NCBI GenBank assembly: GCA_014867205.1 | Contig: WGUO01000011.1 | Span: forward strand, 26,889 to 90,888 | DNA: 64,000 nt | Reading direction: 5' to 3' | From: Muribaculaceae bacterium | GTDB lineage: Bacteria > Bacteroidota > Bacteroidia > Bacteroidales > Muribaculaceae | In this document: piece after piece, positions 8,294-18,842 of the stretch | Position numbering within the stretch: position 1 is the first letter of the stretch | Layout: each line of letters begins with the position of its first letter | Translations under genes and position numbers: made by a program | The notes under the pieces: generated by a model | What the model was told of the DNA's origin: nothing | Seen by the model: only the letters and a program-made list of their open reading frames with translations | The model's database searches: none

Positions 8294-11200
8294 ATGATTT
8301 GTAAAATTTTAAACAGACTGGTCGCGGTGTGCCTGCTGCTGTGCGCAGCCATGCCGGCGGCCGCCAGGTGGGTTTATTTCGATAATTCCACCGAGAAATG
8401 GCAACAGCCTTACATCCACTACTGGGGCGGAAATCCGTCTACCGACTGGCCCAGTGTGGCGATGGAAAAGTCGGATTATCAGGACATCTGGGGATTTGAT
8501 CTACCCGATTCTGCCACCGGCATAATCTTCAACGTCGGAAGCAATCAACAGCAGACAGGCAATCTCACCCCCGCCGAGAATCACGTCTACACACGCTCGG
8601 GTGATTCCAATGAGACACTCGAAGAGTATGTGGTAAGCCACAACATCCCGCTGAACACCGACCCGGACCCCGATTCCGACCCGAACCCAACTCCGGACCC
8701 AACTCCGGACACGGAATCGGTATTCGCATATGCCGACATTCCCGATACATGGACCGATATGTATGCCTATGTCTATATCGACAACAACACCCGCAATGCC
8801 AACTGGCCAGGCGTAGCGATGACAAAGGATGCCGACACGGGATACTGGATGTATGAGGTGCCGGAACAGTTCCGCAGCAATGGTCTCGTCATCTTCAGCA
8901 GCAAGACAAACAGTTCCAACCGATATCCTGCAGATGGTGCCCCGGGCCTCCCATTAGAGGGCAAGACACATATATACAGATACGACGGAACTATATGGGA
9001 AGAATACTCACCGGTCATTCCCGACCCGGGCGAGAACATCACCTACACCATACATTTCCACAACAACGTGAGGTGGGACAATGTGCATGTCCGCATCAGC
9101 GGCGTAAACCCGCAGATCGACATGCAGATGGCGTCGAACCTGAACAGTTCAATATACGACTGCTCGTTCGAGGCCCCGGAGAACGCCTCGCTGTACTGCC
9201 GCTTCTACAACATCGCCGGCGGCACGGAGCAGAACCTCACCCCGGCCTATCGCGTGATTGAGGGCCATGTGTATACCATCAGCGGTGACAAAGGCCTTCT
9301 CTCCGAGTATGACCCCACGACACCAACCCATGAGTCAACATACTGGATTGAGCCTGAGAATCCGACAGTGCTTCAGGAAGCCACATTATACTACGACAAG
9401 GCATACGGCTCAGACCGACCTCTTGCCGATACCGACGATATCTACGCGCATATCGGCCTGCTGACACCGTCTGACCCCAATCAGTACTGGCCGGCCATCA
9501 GCGACTGGAACAACCTGACCGACAAGTTCAAGATGACGCCCGTGGCCGAGGGGAGCTCAATCTACAAACTCGAGTTCACCCCGACAATCGCGGAATGGTT
9601 CGGCAAGAACGCAGAGGATGGCTATAACCGAATCGGCGTCGTGTTCCGCGACAAGAACGCAAGCAAACAGACTTCTGACATCTTTATTAACCTGCGTGTT
9701 CTCCCTCCGGTCGGTGAGGGCCTCGGCGCGGCACAGGGTTATGAGACAGCCGACGACGGCACAGTGACCATAACCTGCGAGCGCGGAGAACTCATGCTAA
9801 CCCCCTGGGCCGACAACATCGTCAAGGTCCTCACACTCCGCAGCACGGCCTCCAACCGTCAGGAGCGCGCCTCCATATCGGTCATCGGCAACGATGAGAA
9901 AAGCCTGTACGGCATAGAGCCGGCACGCTTCACGGCCACCGAGACCGACACCCACTATATATTCGCTATACCCGAGGGCGTGACCGTAAAGGTCGAGAAG
10001 ACGACATCGCTCCTTACCTTCTTCAACGAGGGGGCATCCGAGGCGACACTCGCCGAACTCGGCGGACTCACCAACAAGGCCGGAAATGTCTCGGTGACAT
10101 TCCAGGGCATGAATGACGCCGGCTTCTACGGCGGCGGCTACAACGGCAACCTCGTGAACTGGGAAGGCCAGGGAATGGTGATGAACAACAACCAGGACGG
10201 CAACTGGGGCCAGGGCGGCAGCACCACGCGCAACATCTGCATACCATTCTATGTCTCCACCTCGGGCTATGGAGTCTATTTCGACGACCACTACCGCAAC
10301 GCCAAGATCTACCCGTCGAGGAACGGCTCCACCTACTCGAGCGGGAGCACCGACCCGATTGCCTATTACTACATCGGCGGCGGCTCGATGCAGAGCGTGA
10401 TGGAGAACTACACCACGCTGACCGGACGCCAGGAACTTCCGCCCTACTGGGCTCTTGGCTACCTGACGTCAAAATATAGTTTCGCGACCCGCGACGAGGC
10501 CGAGCAGGCAGTCAGCCGGACCAAGGATATCGATATACCGGTCGACGGAATCATCTTCGACATCCACTGGCAGACCGACTATAACGTGCGCAGAAACGGA
10601 CCCGAGGGAATGGGCAAGCTCGACTGGTCAGATGCCTACCCCGACCCGCAGGAGATGATGAGCAACTTCCGCGCTCAGAACGTGCATACGATTGCCATCA
10701 CCGAGCCTTTCTTCACCACCAACAGCGGCAATTACGACTATCTGAAGAATAACGGATACTTCGCCGACGAGCATGTGGATAACATGCAGTGGCTCAACAG
10801 CGACCATGTCGGACTTCTCGACATCACACACCAGGGTGCCATCGACTGGTTCAAGTCGAAATACAAGGCTCGCACCGCCGAGGGCATCGAGAGCTGGTGG
10901 CTCGACCTTGGCGAGCCGGAGAAGCATGACGGCGACAGTCACTACGCCGACGGCAGCAGCGTCGACCAGATGAACAACGAATACGGCAACCGGTGGACCC
11001 GCGTGGCCTACGAGGCCATGAAGGAGCAGACACCCGACACCCGCTTCATCACGATGCCCCGCGCCGGCACATCGGGCATGCAGCGTTTCAACGCCTTCCC
11101 GTGGACCGGCGACATAGCCCGCAGCTGGAGCGGCCTGGCCGCCCAGGTGCCCGCGCTGGTCAGCGCGGCAATGTCTGGCGTAAGCTATCTCGGCTCTGAC

Positions 11201-12493
11201 ATCGGCGGATTCATCGCCAACGGCACGGATGCCGACCTCTACCGCCGCTGGGTGCAGCTCGGAGTGTTCTACCCCTCGATGCGCACGCACTCGGCCACCC
11301 AGCCCGAGGTATGGCAGGAGGCATACAGCGGAGTGCGCGACGATGTGCGCGACGCCATCAACCTGCGCTACGCATACCTCCCCTACACCTACTCGCAATC
11401 GTACGCATACACCAGCCACGGCACCCCCATCGCCCGCCCGGCCAACTTCGACGACGATGACAAGAGCGTGCTCAGCAACGAGATCGGCGCCTACTACTGG
11501 GGGCCCGACATCTTTGTCGCACCCGTGCTCGACAACTCGACATCGAAGCGCATAACATTCCCCGAGGGCGACTGGCTCGACATGACCGACTTCACCACCT
11601 ATTACCCGGGCCACAGGTCCGTGACCTACGACGCGCCGACAAGCAAGTTGCCCCGCTTCATGCGCCGCGGTGCGTTCGTGACCCGCTACCGTCAGGACAA
11701 ATTCACCTCGACAGCAGAGATAGAGAGGGGCAAGATCACCGTCGACCACTTCGCCGGCAGGACCGGCGACGAGAATGGAAGCTCGTTCTATGACGATGAC
11801 CACAGCGACGTCAATGCCATCCGCGACGGCAAGTATGTGCTGACGCACTTCAGTTCTGACAACGCCACCGACGCCATGATGATAAACATCGAACGCGAGG
11901 GTAACGGCTGGGAAGGCATGTCAGCCACGCAGGACATACTGCTCCGCATACACGACTTCAAGCTGACCGACAACGGACGCGCGCTGACACCAGAGATGGT
12001 GCGCCTCCACACGTTCAGCCCCGACCCCAAGAGCGAAGTCCCCGAGCGCGCTGTGGCCATGACTACACCGTTCACGCAGATGGCAAGCGAGGATGCAGTA
12101 AGAACCGCGACGACACCCGCATACTACCACGACCTGAACGGCCATATGTACATCCGCCTGCCCGAGGCTGCCTCACTGGGCCGATATACAATCGAGCTCG
12201 GACAGTCGGGAATCCTGACAGGCATAGACAGGCCTGCGGCACTCGGCGCCATGACACTCGCCTACGGCGGCGGCATGCTGTCCTACTCGGCGCCCGAGGG
12301 CACCAAGGACCTGCGCATCGAGGTTTACTCCGCCACCGGCAGCATGGCAGTCCTTTATGACAGCCTCAGCGCCGACGGCTATGTGGCGCAGCAGAGCGTC
12401 AGTCTCCCCGCCGGCGTATATATCGCCCGTCTGAGCGGCCGCAACTCCGCCGGTGAGACCGCCTACAAGACAGTCAAGATGATCGTGAGATAA
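8294..12493 (+). CDS. GH31 alpha-glucosidase with N-terminal starch-binding modules
   Basis: A 1399-residue exported glycosidase. A signal peptide (to about AAAAR, residue 24) is followed by two CBM26-like modules (about 26-118, WVYFDNSTEKW; about 145-240, AYVYIDNNTRNANWPGVAMT) joined by an Asp/Pro-rich linker, a third weaker beta module (250-345) and a fourth (350-470). The GH31 N-domain (GGGYNGNLVNWEGQG) and barrel follow: IDGIIFDIHWQTDY, nucleophile Asp871 in WWLDLGEPE, acid/base Asp940 in WTGDIARSW, then GSDIGGF. The end (LPAGVYIARLSG, VKMIVR) is a type IX-like sorting domain. The expected role is hydrolysis of alpha-glucosidic bonds in starch-like glucans at the cell surface. No SusC/D pair is adjacent. 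A terminator follows, so it is probably monocistronic. Confidence 0.93.
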   Translation: MICKILNRLVAVCLLLCAAMPAAARWVYFDNSTEKWQQPYIHYWGGNPSTDWPSVAMEKSDYQDIWGFDLPDSATGIIFNVGSNQQQTGNLTPAENHVYTRSGDSNETLEEYVVSHNIPLNTDPDPDSDPNPTPDPTPDTESVFAYADIPDTWTDMYAYVYIDNNTRNANWPGVAMTKDADTGYWMYEVPEQFRSNGLVIFSSKTNSSNRYPADGAPGLPLEGKTHIYRYDGTIWEEYSPVIPDPGENITYTIHFHNNVRWDNVHVRISGVNPQIDMQMASNLNSSIYDCSFEAPENASLYCRFYNIAGGTEQNLTPAYRVIEGHVYTISGDKGLLSEYDPTTPTHESTYWIEPENPTVLQEATLYYDKAYGSDRPLADTDDIYAHIGLLTPSDPNQYWPAISDWNNLTDKFKMTPVAEGSSIYKLEFTPTIAEWFGKNAEDGYNRIGVVFRDKNASKQTSDIFINLRVLPPVGEGLGAAQGYETADDGTVTITCERGELMLTPWADNIVKVLTLRSTASNRQERASISVIGNDEKSLYGIEPARFTATETDTHYIFAIPEGVTVKVEKTTSLLTFFNEGASEATLAELGGLTNKAGNVSVTFQGMNDAGFYGGGYNGNLVNWEGQGMVMNNNQDGNWGQGGSTTRNICIPFYVSTSGYGVYFDDHYRNAKIYPSRNGSTYSSGSTDPIAYYYIGGGSMQSVMENYTTLTGRQELPPYWALGYLTSKYSFATRDEAEQAVSRTKDIDIPVDGIIFDIHWQTDYNVRRNGPEGMGKLDWSDAYPDPQEMMSNFRAQNVHTIAITEPFFTTNSGNYDYLKNNGYFADEHVDNMQWLNSDHVGLLDITHQGAIDWFKSKYKARTAEGIESWWLDLGEPEKHDGDSHYADGSSVDQMNNEYGNRWTRVAYEAMKEQTPDTRFITMPRAGTSGMQRFNAFPWTGDIARSWSGLAAQVPALVSAAMSGVSYLGSDIGGFIANGTDADLYRRWVQLGVFYPSMRTHSATQPEVWQEAYSGVRDDVRDAINLRYAYLPYTYSQSYAYTSHGTPIARPANFDDDDKSVLSNEIGAYYWGPDIFVAPVLDNSTSKRITFPEGDWLDMTDFTTYYPGHRSVTYDAPTSKLPRFMRRGAFVTRYRQDKFTSTAEIERGKITVDHFAGRTGDENGSSFYDDDHSDVNAIRDGKYVLTHFSSDNATDAMMINIEREGNGWEGMSATQDILLRIHDFKLTDNGRALTPEMVRLHTFSPDPKSEVPERAVAMTTPFTQMASEDAVRTATTPAYYHDLNGHMYIRLPEAASLGRYTIELGQSGILTGIDRPAALGAMTLAYGGGMLSYSAPEGTKDLRIEVYSATGSMAVLYDSLSADGYVAQQSVSLPAGVYIARLSGRNSAGETAYKTVKMIVR

Positions 12494-12521
12494 AACATAG
12501 GTTTCATTATTCCGTTACATA

Positions 12522-12558
12522 GAGAGGAGCCGCACCGCGCGGCCCCTCTCTATTTTTT
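12522..12558 (+). terminator. Terminator after GH31
   Basis: GAGAGGAGCCGC and GCGGCCCCTCTC form a GC-rich stem (one mismatch) followed by a run of seven T. Confidence 0.75.
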
Positions 12559-12605
12559 TATCAGGACATACAGTTACCCAAGCAGCCTCTCTCCGACGTT
12601 TGCAT

Positions 12606-13832
12606 ATGAAAGGAAAAGTCTCACGCCGAGGCATCGAGATGCCCGCCTCGCCGATACGGCGCCTCGCCGGGGCGGCCCGTCAGGCCGAGCGCCGGGGCAT
12701 TAAGGTCTACAGACTGAACATCGGGCAGCCCGACGTGCCAACACCCCCGGCAGCCTTAGAAGCCCTTCACAATATAGACCGCAAGGTGCTCGAGTATTCC
12801 CCCTCTGAGGGCCTGGAGTCACTTCGCGTAAAACTCGCGGAATACTATCACCGCTGCGGACTCGACATCAGTCCCGACGAGATCATAGTCACATCAGGCG
12901 GCTCGGAGGCGGTGCTGTTCGCCTTCATGGCCTGCCTCGACCCCGGCGACGAGATAATCGTTCCCGAGCCGGCATACGCCAACTACATGGCCTTCGCCAT
13001 CTCGGCCGGCGCGCGCATCGTGCCCGTCTGCTCCACAATCGAGACCGGTTTCCGCCTCCCTCCCGTCGAGGAATTCGAGCGACTGATCACTCCCCGCACC
13101 AAGGGGATACTTATCTGCAACCCCAACAACCCGACCGGCTATATCTACACCCGCGCCGAACTCGAGGCAATAGCCGGCATAGCCTCCCGCCACGGCCTCT
13201 TCCTCTTCAGCGACGAGGTATACCGCGAGTTCTGCTATTCCGACCAGCCATTCGTCTCAGTGATGAGCCTGTCCGAGGCACGCGAGAACGCCGTGCTGAT
13301 CGACTCGGTGTCGAAACGCTACAACGAGTGCGGCATTCGCATAGGCGCACTCGTGAGCCGCGACCCCGAGGTGCGCGCCAATGTCATGAAGTTCTGCCAG
13401 GCGAGACTCAGCCCGCCCCTGTTGGGCCAGATAGTGGCCGAGGCATCGATCGACACGCCCGAGGAACACATGCGCCTGGTGTACGACAAGTACCTGGAGC
13501 GTCGCGACTTCCTGATAGAACGCCTCAACCGGATACCCGGCTGTCACTCGCCGATGCCTATGGGCGCGTTCTACACCATAGCCTCGCTGCCGGTCGACGA
13601 CGCCGACGAGTTCTGCCGCTGGTGCCTCGAGGAGTTCAGTGCCGACGGCGCCACGGTGTTCATGGCCCCCGCCTCCGGATTCTACAGCGACCGCAGCAAG
13701 GGGCGCAACCAGGTGCGCATAGCCTACGTACACGAGGTGCCCTACCTCGCCGCCGCGATGGACACCTTAGAGGCCGCCCTCGCGACCTACGCCGCCCGTG
13801 GCGGCCGCGACAGGCAGGAATGCGAAAAATAA
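12606..13832 (+). CDS. PLP-dependent class I/II aminotransferase
   Basis: I start at ATG 12606 (MKGKVSRRGIEMP); an in-frame TTG at 12600 is less likely. The 408-residue product has fold-type I hallmarks: NIGQPD near the N-terminus, VTSGGSEAVLFAF, CNPNNPTGYIYT for substrate and cofactor binding, FSDEVYREF, and the Schiff-base lysine Lys237 in DSVSKRYNECGIRIG. It is closest in style to aspartate/aromatic aminotransferases of the AspC/PatA type; the amino-acid substrate cannot be read from sequence. It is followed 67 bp later by the TPR gene, perhaps as an operon, although TTATCTTTG (13869-13877) holds a possible -7 box (TATCTTTG) for the next gene. Confidence 0.88.
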   Translation: MKGKVSRRGIEMPASPIRRLAGAARQAERRGIKVYRLNIGQPDVPTPPAALEALHNIDRKVLEYSPSEGLESLRVKLAEYYHRCGLDISPDEIIVTSGGSEAVLFAFMACLDPGDEIIVPEPAYANYMAFAISAGARIVPVCSTIETGFRLPPVEEFERLITPRTKGILICNPNNPTGYIYTRAELEAIAGIASRHGLFLFSDEVYREFCYSDQPFVSVMSLSEARENAVLIDSVSKRYNECGIRIGALVSRDPEVRANVMKFCQARLSPPLLGQIVAEASIDTPEEHMRLVYDKYLERRDFLIERLNRIPGCHSPMPMGAFYTIASLPVDDADEFCRWCLEEFSADGATVFMAPASGFYSDRSKGRNQVRIAYVHEVPYLAAAMDTLEAALATYAARGGRDRQECEK

Positions 13833-13899
13833 CCGGCACACTCCACCCCGCAATCCATAAAAAATAGTTATCTTTGCTATCTGAACCACAGCAACCCAC

Positions 13900-16353
13900 A
13901 TGAAACAAGCAAAGCACATCATAGCGGTCGCCCTGATAGCGGCCGCACTCCCCGCCGGAGCGCAGGTCTCGGCCAGTCCGGAGCGGTTCTCGCCTCAGGC
14001 CGCAGGCTACATGGAGCGGGCCCGCTCCATGCGCGAGGCCGGCAATTTCGCCGGGGTAATCGACCAGTTGAGGCATCTCGCCACACAAGGCGCCCCCCTC
14101 ACCCCCGAGCAGGCCGAGGAATACACGTTCCTTTTAGCTGAGGCATACTACGAGCGCGACGACGCCGAGTGCCTGCGGCTGCTGCTTGAGTTCCGCGACA
14201 CGTATCCCGCGTCGCCGCTCGCCCCGGAGGCAGGACTCGCCATCGGTGACTTCCATTTCTTCCGCCATGACTGGCCCGACGCCCTCGAAGCATACAAGGC
14301 CGTTGACCTCGACCGGCTCAACCGCGACCGGAAGGCCCTCTACTCATACCGCAAGGCCCTGTCGATGATACGCACCGGGCATTTCGCAGAGGCACGTCCA
14401 TTAGTGCGCTCGCTTCGCGGCGCAGCCGGCTACACCGACACATATGAGTTCTACAACGCCTATCTCGACTATATCGACGGCAACTTCGACAGGGCCTGGC
14501 GCGGCTTCGAGAAAGTGAGTCCCGGAATTCCGGGACTCGACGCCGGCTACTATATGGCACAGATCGAATACACCCGCCGCGACTATAAGGACGTGATAAG
14601 CCGGGGCACCGCCCTGCTGCGAAACCGCCCCAACCCGGAACTCCGTCCCGAGCTGCAGCGCATAGTCGGGCTAAGCCTCTTCAAGACCGGCGACAGCGAC
14701 GCCGCCCGCGAATACCTCAAAGGCTACCTCGAGAACACGCAGGGCACACCCGAGGCCGACGCCATCTACGCCATGGGTGCCATCGAATATTCTGACGGGG
14801 CATATGCCTCCGCATCCGAGCGCTTCTCCTCAATCACCGACCGCAACGACGCGATCGGCCAGAGCGCATGGCTCTATCTGGGCCAGTGCTATCTGCGCCG
14901 CGACAACCCGACCTCGGCAGCCATGGCATTTGAGAAGGCAAACCGCATGCCCTATGACCGCGAGGTGAGCGAGACCGCCCTATACAACTATGTCACCGCA
15001 CTGACACGCGGCGGCAAGGTGCCCTTCTCGTCATCGTCGGAACTGCTCGAGACATTCACGCGCCGCTACCCTGATTCGGAATTCACCCCCGAGGTAGAGG
15101 CATACCTCGCCACGGCATACTATAACGACCGCGACTACAAGAAGGCACTGCAGAGCATCGACGCCATACGCAACCCATCGGACCGGATGCTCGCCGCACG
15201 TCAGAAGATACTCTATGAGCTCGGCATCGAGGCGGCGACCAACGGACACACCGAGGAGGCGGCCGGATACCTGCGGCAGTGCGTAAACCTGCGCCAGCAC
15301 AACCGTGACCTCGCCGCCCAGGCCTCGCTGTGGCTCGGCGACGCGCTGTTCGCCCTCGGCCGCTACGGCGAGGCGCAGAAGGCCTACGAGACCTTCGTGA
15401 AGGATGACGCCACACGCACCAACCGAGCCCTGGGCCTCTACGACTTAGGATACGCCAAGTACAAGCAGGGTAACTACAAGGGGGCTGCCTCGGACTTTGA
15501 GAAAGCCCTCGCCGCCCGTCCGGCACTCCCCCGCCAGCTGGCCGATGACGCCGGCATACGCCGCGCCGACTGCCTCTACTATACCGGCAGATACAGCGAC
15601 TCCTCCGCGCTCTACTCGCAGGCCGTCGAGGCCGGAGCCACCGACGCCGACTACGCGCTGTACCGCCGCGCCGTGCTGCGCGGACTCGCCGGTGACACAC
15701 GCGGCAAGCTTGAGGACCTGACGCGCGCCGAGCGGGAGTATCCCTCGTCGCGCTGGATGTCGAAGATACTGCTCGAACAGGCTGTGACATATGAGGAGAC
15801 AGGACATGCCGACAAGGCCGCCGACGCATACAAGAAGCGTCTCGGCGTCTCGGAGAGCGTCGACATCGACGAGCTGCTGCGCATGGCGGCAGCCATGAGC
15901 CAGGCCGACAGGCCGGCCGACCTGCTCGAGGTTGTGGAGCGCATCCGCCACGCCGGCGGACTCGAGGCTGACGAGCTGGCTGAGATCGACATGTACGAGG
16001 CCGACGCCCTCACCGCGCTCGGACGGGGCGCCGAGGCCGAGCCGATATACACCGCCCTCGCGCAGAACCCGACCTCGCTGCCCGGCTCGAAGGCCGCAGT
16101 GGCCCTCGCCGAGGAGGACATACGCCAGGGACGACTCGACAGCGCGCGCGACCGAATGGAGGAGTTCACCGAGACCGGAACACCTCACCAGTACTGGCTG
16201 GCCCGAGGCTTCATAGCCCTTGCCGACGCATACCGCGGTCTGGGCGAGACAAGCCTCGCCAGGGAATACCTCGAGAGCCTTAAGGAAAATTATCCCGGCG
16301 GGGAAAAGGACATAGAAACAATGATCTCCTCACGTCTTAAGAAATGGAAATGA
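13900..16353 (+). CDS. Exported TPR-repeat protein
   Basis: An 817-residue protein with a signal peptide (AVALIAAALPAGAQ). Almost the whole length is TPR/Sel1-type helix pairs, for example GHFAEARPLVRSL, GDSDAAREYLKGYLENTQG, DYKKALQSIDAI, GRYGEAQKAYETFVKDDA, GNYKGAASDFEKALAARP, GHADKAADAYKKRL. No enzyme domain is visible. Similar large periplasmic TPR proteins act as scaffolds in envelope assembly; the exact role here is unknown. It overlaps the next gene by the 4-base ATGA, so the two are translationally coupled and probably act together at the outer membrane. Confidence 0.85.
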   Translation: MKQAKHIIAVALIAAALPAGAQVSASPERFSPQAAGYMERARSMREAGNFAGVIDQLRHLATQGAPLTPEQAEEYTFLLAEAYYERDDAECLRLLLEFRDTYPASPLAPEAGLAIGDFHFFRHDWPDALEAYKAVDLDRLNRDRKALYSYRKALSMIRTGHFAEARPLVRSLRGAAGYTDTYEFYNAYLDYIDGNFDRAWRGFEKVSPGIPGLDAGYYMAQIEYTRRDYKDVISRGTALLRNRPNPELRPELQRIVGLSLFKTGDSDAAREYLKGYLENTQGTPEADAIYAMGAIEYSDGAYASASERFSSITDRNDAIGQSAWLYLGQCYLRRDNPTSAAMAFEKANRMPYDREVSETALYNYVTALTRGGKVPFSSSSELLETFTRRYPDSEFTPEVEAYLATAYYNDRDYKKALQSIDAIRNPSDRMLAARQKILYELGIEAATNGHTEEAAGYLRQCVNLRQHNRDLAAQASLWLGDALFALGRYGEAQKAYETFVKDDATRTNRALGLYDLGYAKYKQGNYKGAASDFEKALAARPALPRQLADDAGIRRADCLYYTGRYSDSSALYSQAVEAGATDADYALYRRAVLRGLAGDTRGKLEDLTRAEREYPSSRWMSKILLEQAVTYEETGHADKAADAYKKRLGVSESVDIDELLRMAAAMSQADRPADLLEVVERIRHAGGLEADELAEIDMYEADALTALGRGAEAEPIYTALAQNPTSLPGSKAAVALAEEDIRQGRLDSARDRMEEFTETGTPHQYWLARGFIALADAYRGLGETSLAREYLESLKENYPGGEKDIETMISSRLKKWK

Positions 16354-18197
16354 TAAAGTCAAGATACATGGCGCTGATACTTCTCGCCCTTCCGGCCATG
16401 CGCTCGCAGGCGCAATATGACCAGAACATCAGCGTCGAGGGCAAGTATGTTCCCGAATTCATAGCGCAGGACCGCATCGGGCTCTTTCCGCGTCCGGTAA
16501 AGTTCCCGATGGAGACATCGTCGCTGAGTTACTCGCTGACGGGCGTCCATGCCGACTTCACCCCCGAGGCCGTGGCGATGCCGGCCACCGGGTGGCGCGC
16601 CACCCGCCACGCGGCATCGGCCCGGGGCTACGTGGACCTCGGCCTCGGCTCGTGGCTGGAGAGCACACTCTCGGCCGGCTACCGCATAATCGACACCCGG
16701 GAGTCAACGCTCGGCATCAGGCTTCAGCACAACTCCACATCGCTCTGGAAGCCAAAGCTGTCGGAGGCCATGGCCGACACGAAGATGTGGCACTATGACG
16801 AGTCACTGGGGATATACGGCCACCATACGTTCGACGGCAAGGGGCGCCTCGACGCCGCCATCGACTACCATATCGGCAACTTCAACTACTACGGCTACGA
16901 CCCGGCGGCCGACGCAAGTCCGGCGGCAAACACTTATCTGAGCGCCGACGCGCCGACACAGACGCTCAACGATGTGGCCGCGCGTATCGGGTGGCATTCA
17001 CCCTCGGGCGGCGACAACATAGCGTGGAACATCGGAGCCGGCGTAAGATACTTCGGGCTGCGCCGCATGTACACGCCCGGCCCGGCGACTCCCGACGCCA
17101 CTACCGGAGGACGCGAGACCCGCGTCGACCTGCAGGGCGGAGTGGCCTTCCACACATCGACGAAGTCGCGCCTCGGCATAGACCTCGACGCCTCGCTGCT
17201 GACATACGGCAAGTATGAGGTCCGCAGCGGACAGGCAGCCGCCTCACTACCCGCCGCACCCGACACATATGGCATGGTGACACTGACCCCATACTACCGC
17301 TTCACGCGCTCGCGCCTTGACATACGCATCGGCGCGCGCGTAGATCTCGCCTTCAACGCCGGACCGGAGGACAACCGCTACAGCACATTCCACATCGCGC
17401 CGAGCGTCAAGCTTGACTTCAACGCCGGCCCGATGACGCTCTACCTGCACGCCAATGGCGGCACCCGCCTGCACACACTGGCCGGATGCCACGAGGCCGA
17501 CTACTACAGCCAGCCGGCCCTATACATGACGAAGCCGGTCTATACCCCGCTCGACGCGCGCCTTGGCGTTGCGTTCGGGCCATTCTCGGGCTTCCATGCC
17601 GGGGCCGACATAGCATACCGCACAAGCCGCGGCGAGTATCTCGGAGGCTGGTACCAGACAGCGCTCAACGGATATGCGGTGGCCGACGGACTCCCCGCCG
17701 CCATAGACAACCGCGCCGTGATCTACGACTACTCCGCCGACTGCCGTTCGAACATATCGGGATTCTCAATCGGCGTGAACGCAGGCTATGACGCCGGCCG
17801 CTACTTCCGCATCGAGGCCGAGGGACGCTACCAGAACCAGGATGGCAAGACAGGATTCTTCAACGGCTACGACCGCCCCGAATGGACAGCAGCCGTGACA
17901 GCCGAGACAAATCCCTGGAGCACCCTGCGCCTCAAGGTGGGATATGACCTGCGCGCCATGCGCATGATGCCGGTGCAGGCACGCTTCGCAGACACAACCC
18001 CGCTCAACGGGTCATTCCTCGTGACGCACAGGCTCCCCAACGTGTCGATGCTGAATTTCGGCGTCTCCTACGGCATAACCCGCGACTTCGACATCTGGGC
18101 GCAGGCAGACAACCTGCTGTGCCGTCGCCAGGTGTACCTGCCCGGGCTCCCCGAGCCGGGCCTGAGGCTCTCGGCAGGGGTAGGCCTGCGCTTTTAA
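16350..18197 (+). CDS. Outer-membrane beta-barrel protein (TonB receptor-like)
   Basis: Two starts are possible: ATG 16344, and ATG 16350, which gives the common ATGA overlap with the TPR gene. I prefer 16350 (MIKSRYMALILLALPAM, signal peptide ending RSQAQ). About 615 residues of alternating strands with aromatic girdles (LDAAIDYHIGNFNYYGYDP, YLGGWYQTALNGYAVAD, FRIEAEGRYQNQDG) end in LRLSAGVGLRF with a terminal Phe, as in outer-membrane barrels. The plug region is short and a clear TonB box was not seen. Paired with the TPR protein, it could be an outer-membrane partner; substrate unknown. Confidence 0.75.
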   Translation: MIKSRYMALILLALPAMRSQAQYDQNISVEGKYVPEFIAQDRIGLFPRPVKFPMETSSLSYSLTGVHADFTPEAVAMPATGWRATRHAASARGYVDLGLGSWLESTLSAGYRIIDTRESTLGIRLQHNSTSLWKPKLSEAMADTKMWHYDESLGIYGHHTFDGKGRLDAAIDYHIGNFNYYGYDPAADASPAANTYLSADAPTQTLNDVAARIGWHSPSGGDNIAWNIGAGVRYFGLRRMYTPGPATPDATTGGRETRVDLQGGVAFHTSTKSRLGIDLDASLLTYGKYEVRSGQAAASLPAAPDTYGMVTLTPYYRFTRSRLDIRIGARVDLAFNAGPEDNRYSTFHIAPSVKLDFNAGPMTLYLHANGGTRLHTLAGCHEADYYSQPALYMTKPVYTPLDARLGVAFGPFSGFHAGADIAYRTSRGEYLGGWYQTALNGYAVADGLPAAIDNRAVIYDYSADCRSNISGFSIGVNAGYDAGRYFRIEAEGRYQNQDGKTGFFNGYDRPEWTAAVTAETNPWSTLRLKVGYDLRAMRMMPVQARFADTTPLNGSFLVTHRLPNVSMLNFGVSYGITRDFDIWAQADNLLCRRQVYLPGLPEPGLRLSAGVGLRF

Positions 18198-18308
18198 AGG
18201 GGAGACGGCACAAACCATACAGTCGGAGAAAATGTTAAAATCTAAAGCAGGCATCCGGCAAAGTGACGCCCCGACCTGCCCTGACATAAGAATTCATTGA
18301 CAGAAGAG

Positions 18309-18842
18309 ATGAGTACAGACAATCTTACCTTATCATATCGGAATGAGGACGACCGGGCCTACGGACTGGCCGGCATGGCCATATCGCTTGCCGCCCTCGA
18401 TGCCATCGACCGCGTGGCCGCTGTGTCGCTCGACAGCGACGGCCCGATGGTCTCGTTCTCGCACGAATACTACTTCAGCGGCTCTCCGTCGGTGTCGCCC
18501 AAGGCGACCTGGAGCAACCTGCTGCACAACTTCTACATCACGTCGGCCATGGTGGTGTCGAACGTCATGGCCCGCTCGATGGTGCGGCTGGGCCGCGAGG
18601 TGCCCGACAGCATACTCGGGGAGATCCGCAGGGAGATGGAGGCCGAGGGAGCCGACACCTGCTCGCTTGAGGCCGACGAGGTCGACCGGCTCTACCTCAA
18701 GACCACGACGGGGATGCGGCGCATCTTCGCCAACCCGAGGCTGCATCCGGCCATCGACGAGTTCGTAAGGGTCATATCGCGCCGGCGCACGCTGTCAGGC
18801 ATGGAAATCTACGATGAACTGCGCTCGCTCAGACTGATATGA
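18309..18842 (+). CDS. Uncharacterised 177-residue cytoplasmic protein
   Basis: ATG 18309 (MSTDNLTLSYRNEDD) is preferred to the in-frame TTG 18297. There is no signal peptide or membrane span. The N-terminal half has a motif-like stretch VSFSHEYYFSGSPSVSPK; the C-terminal half is helical and charged (ILGEIRREMEAEGADTCSLE, ending ELRSLRLI). I do not recognise the family. It overlaps the MazG-like gene by ATGA, suggesting a linked housekeeping role. Confidence 0.75.
   Translation: MSTDNLTLSYRNEDDRAYGLAGMAISLAALDAIDRVAAVSLDSDGPMVSFSHEYYFSGSPSVSPKATWSNLLHNFYITSAMVVSNVMARSMVRLGREVPDSILGEIRREMEAEGADTCSLEADEVDRLYLKTTTGMRRIFANPRLHPAIDEFVRVISRRRTLSGMEIYDELRSLRLI

Noticed and set aside
10628..11848. 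406-codon open frame on the minus strand inside the GH31 gene
   Set aside because: It is antisense to a clear GH31 domain with catalytic motifs. The frame is open because of high GC and codon bias, and it gives no recognisable protein.
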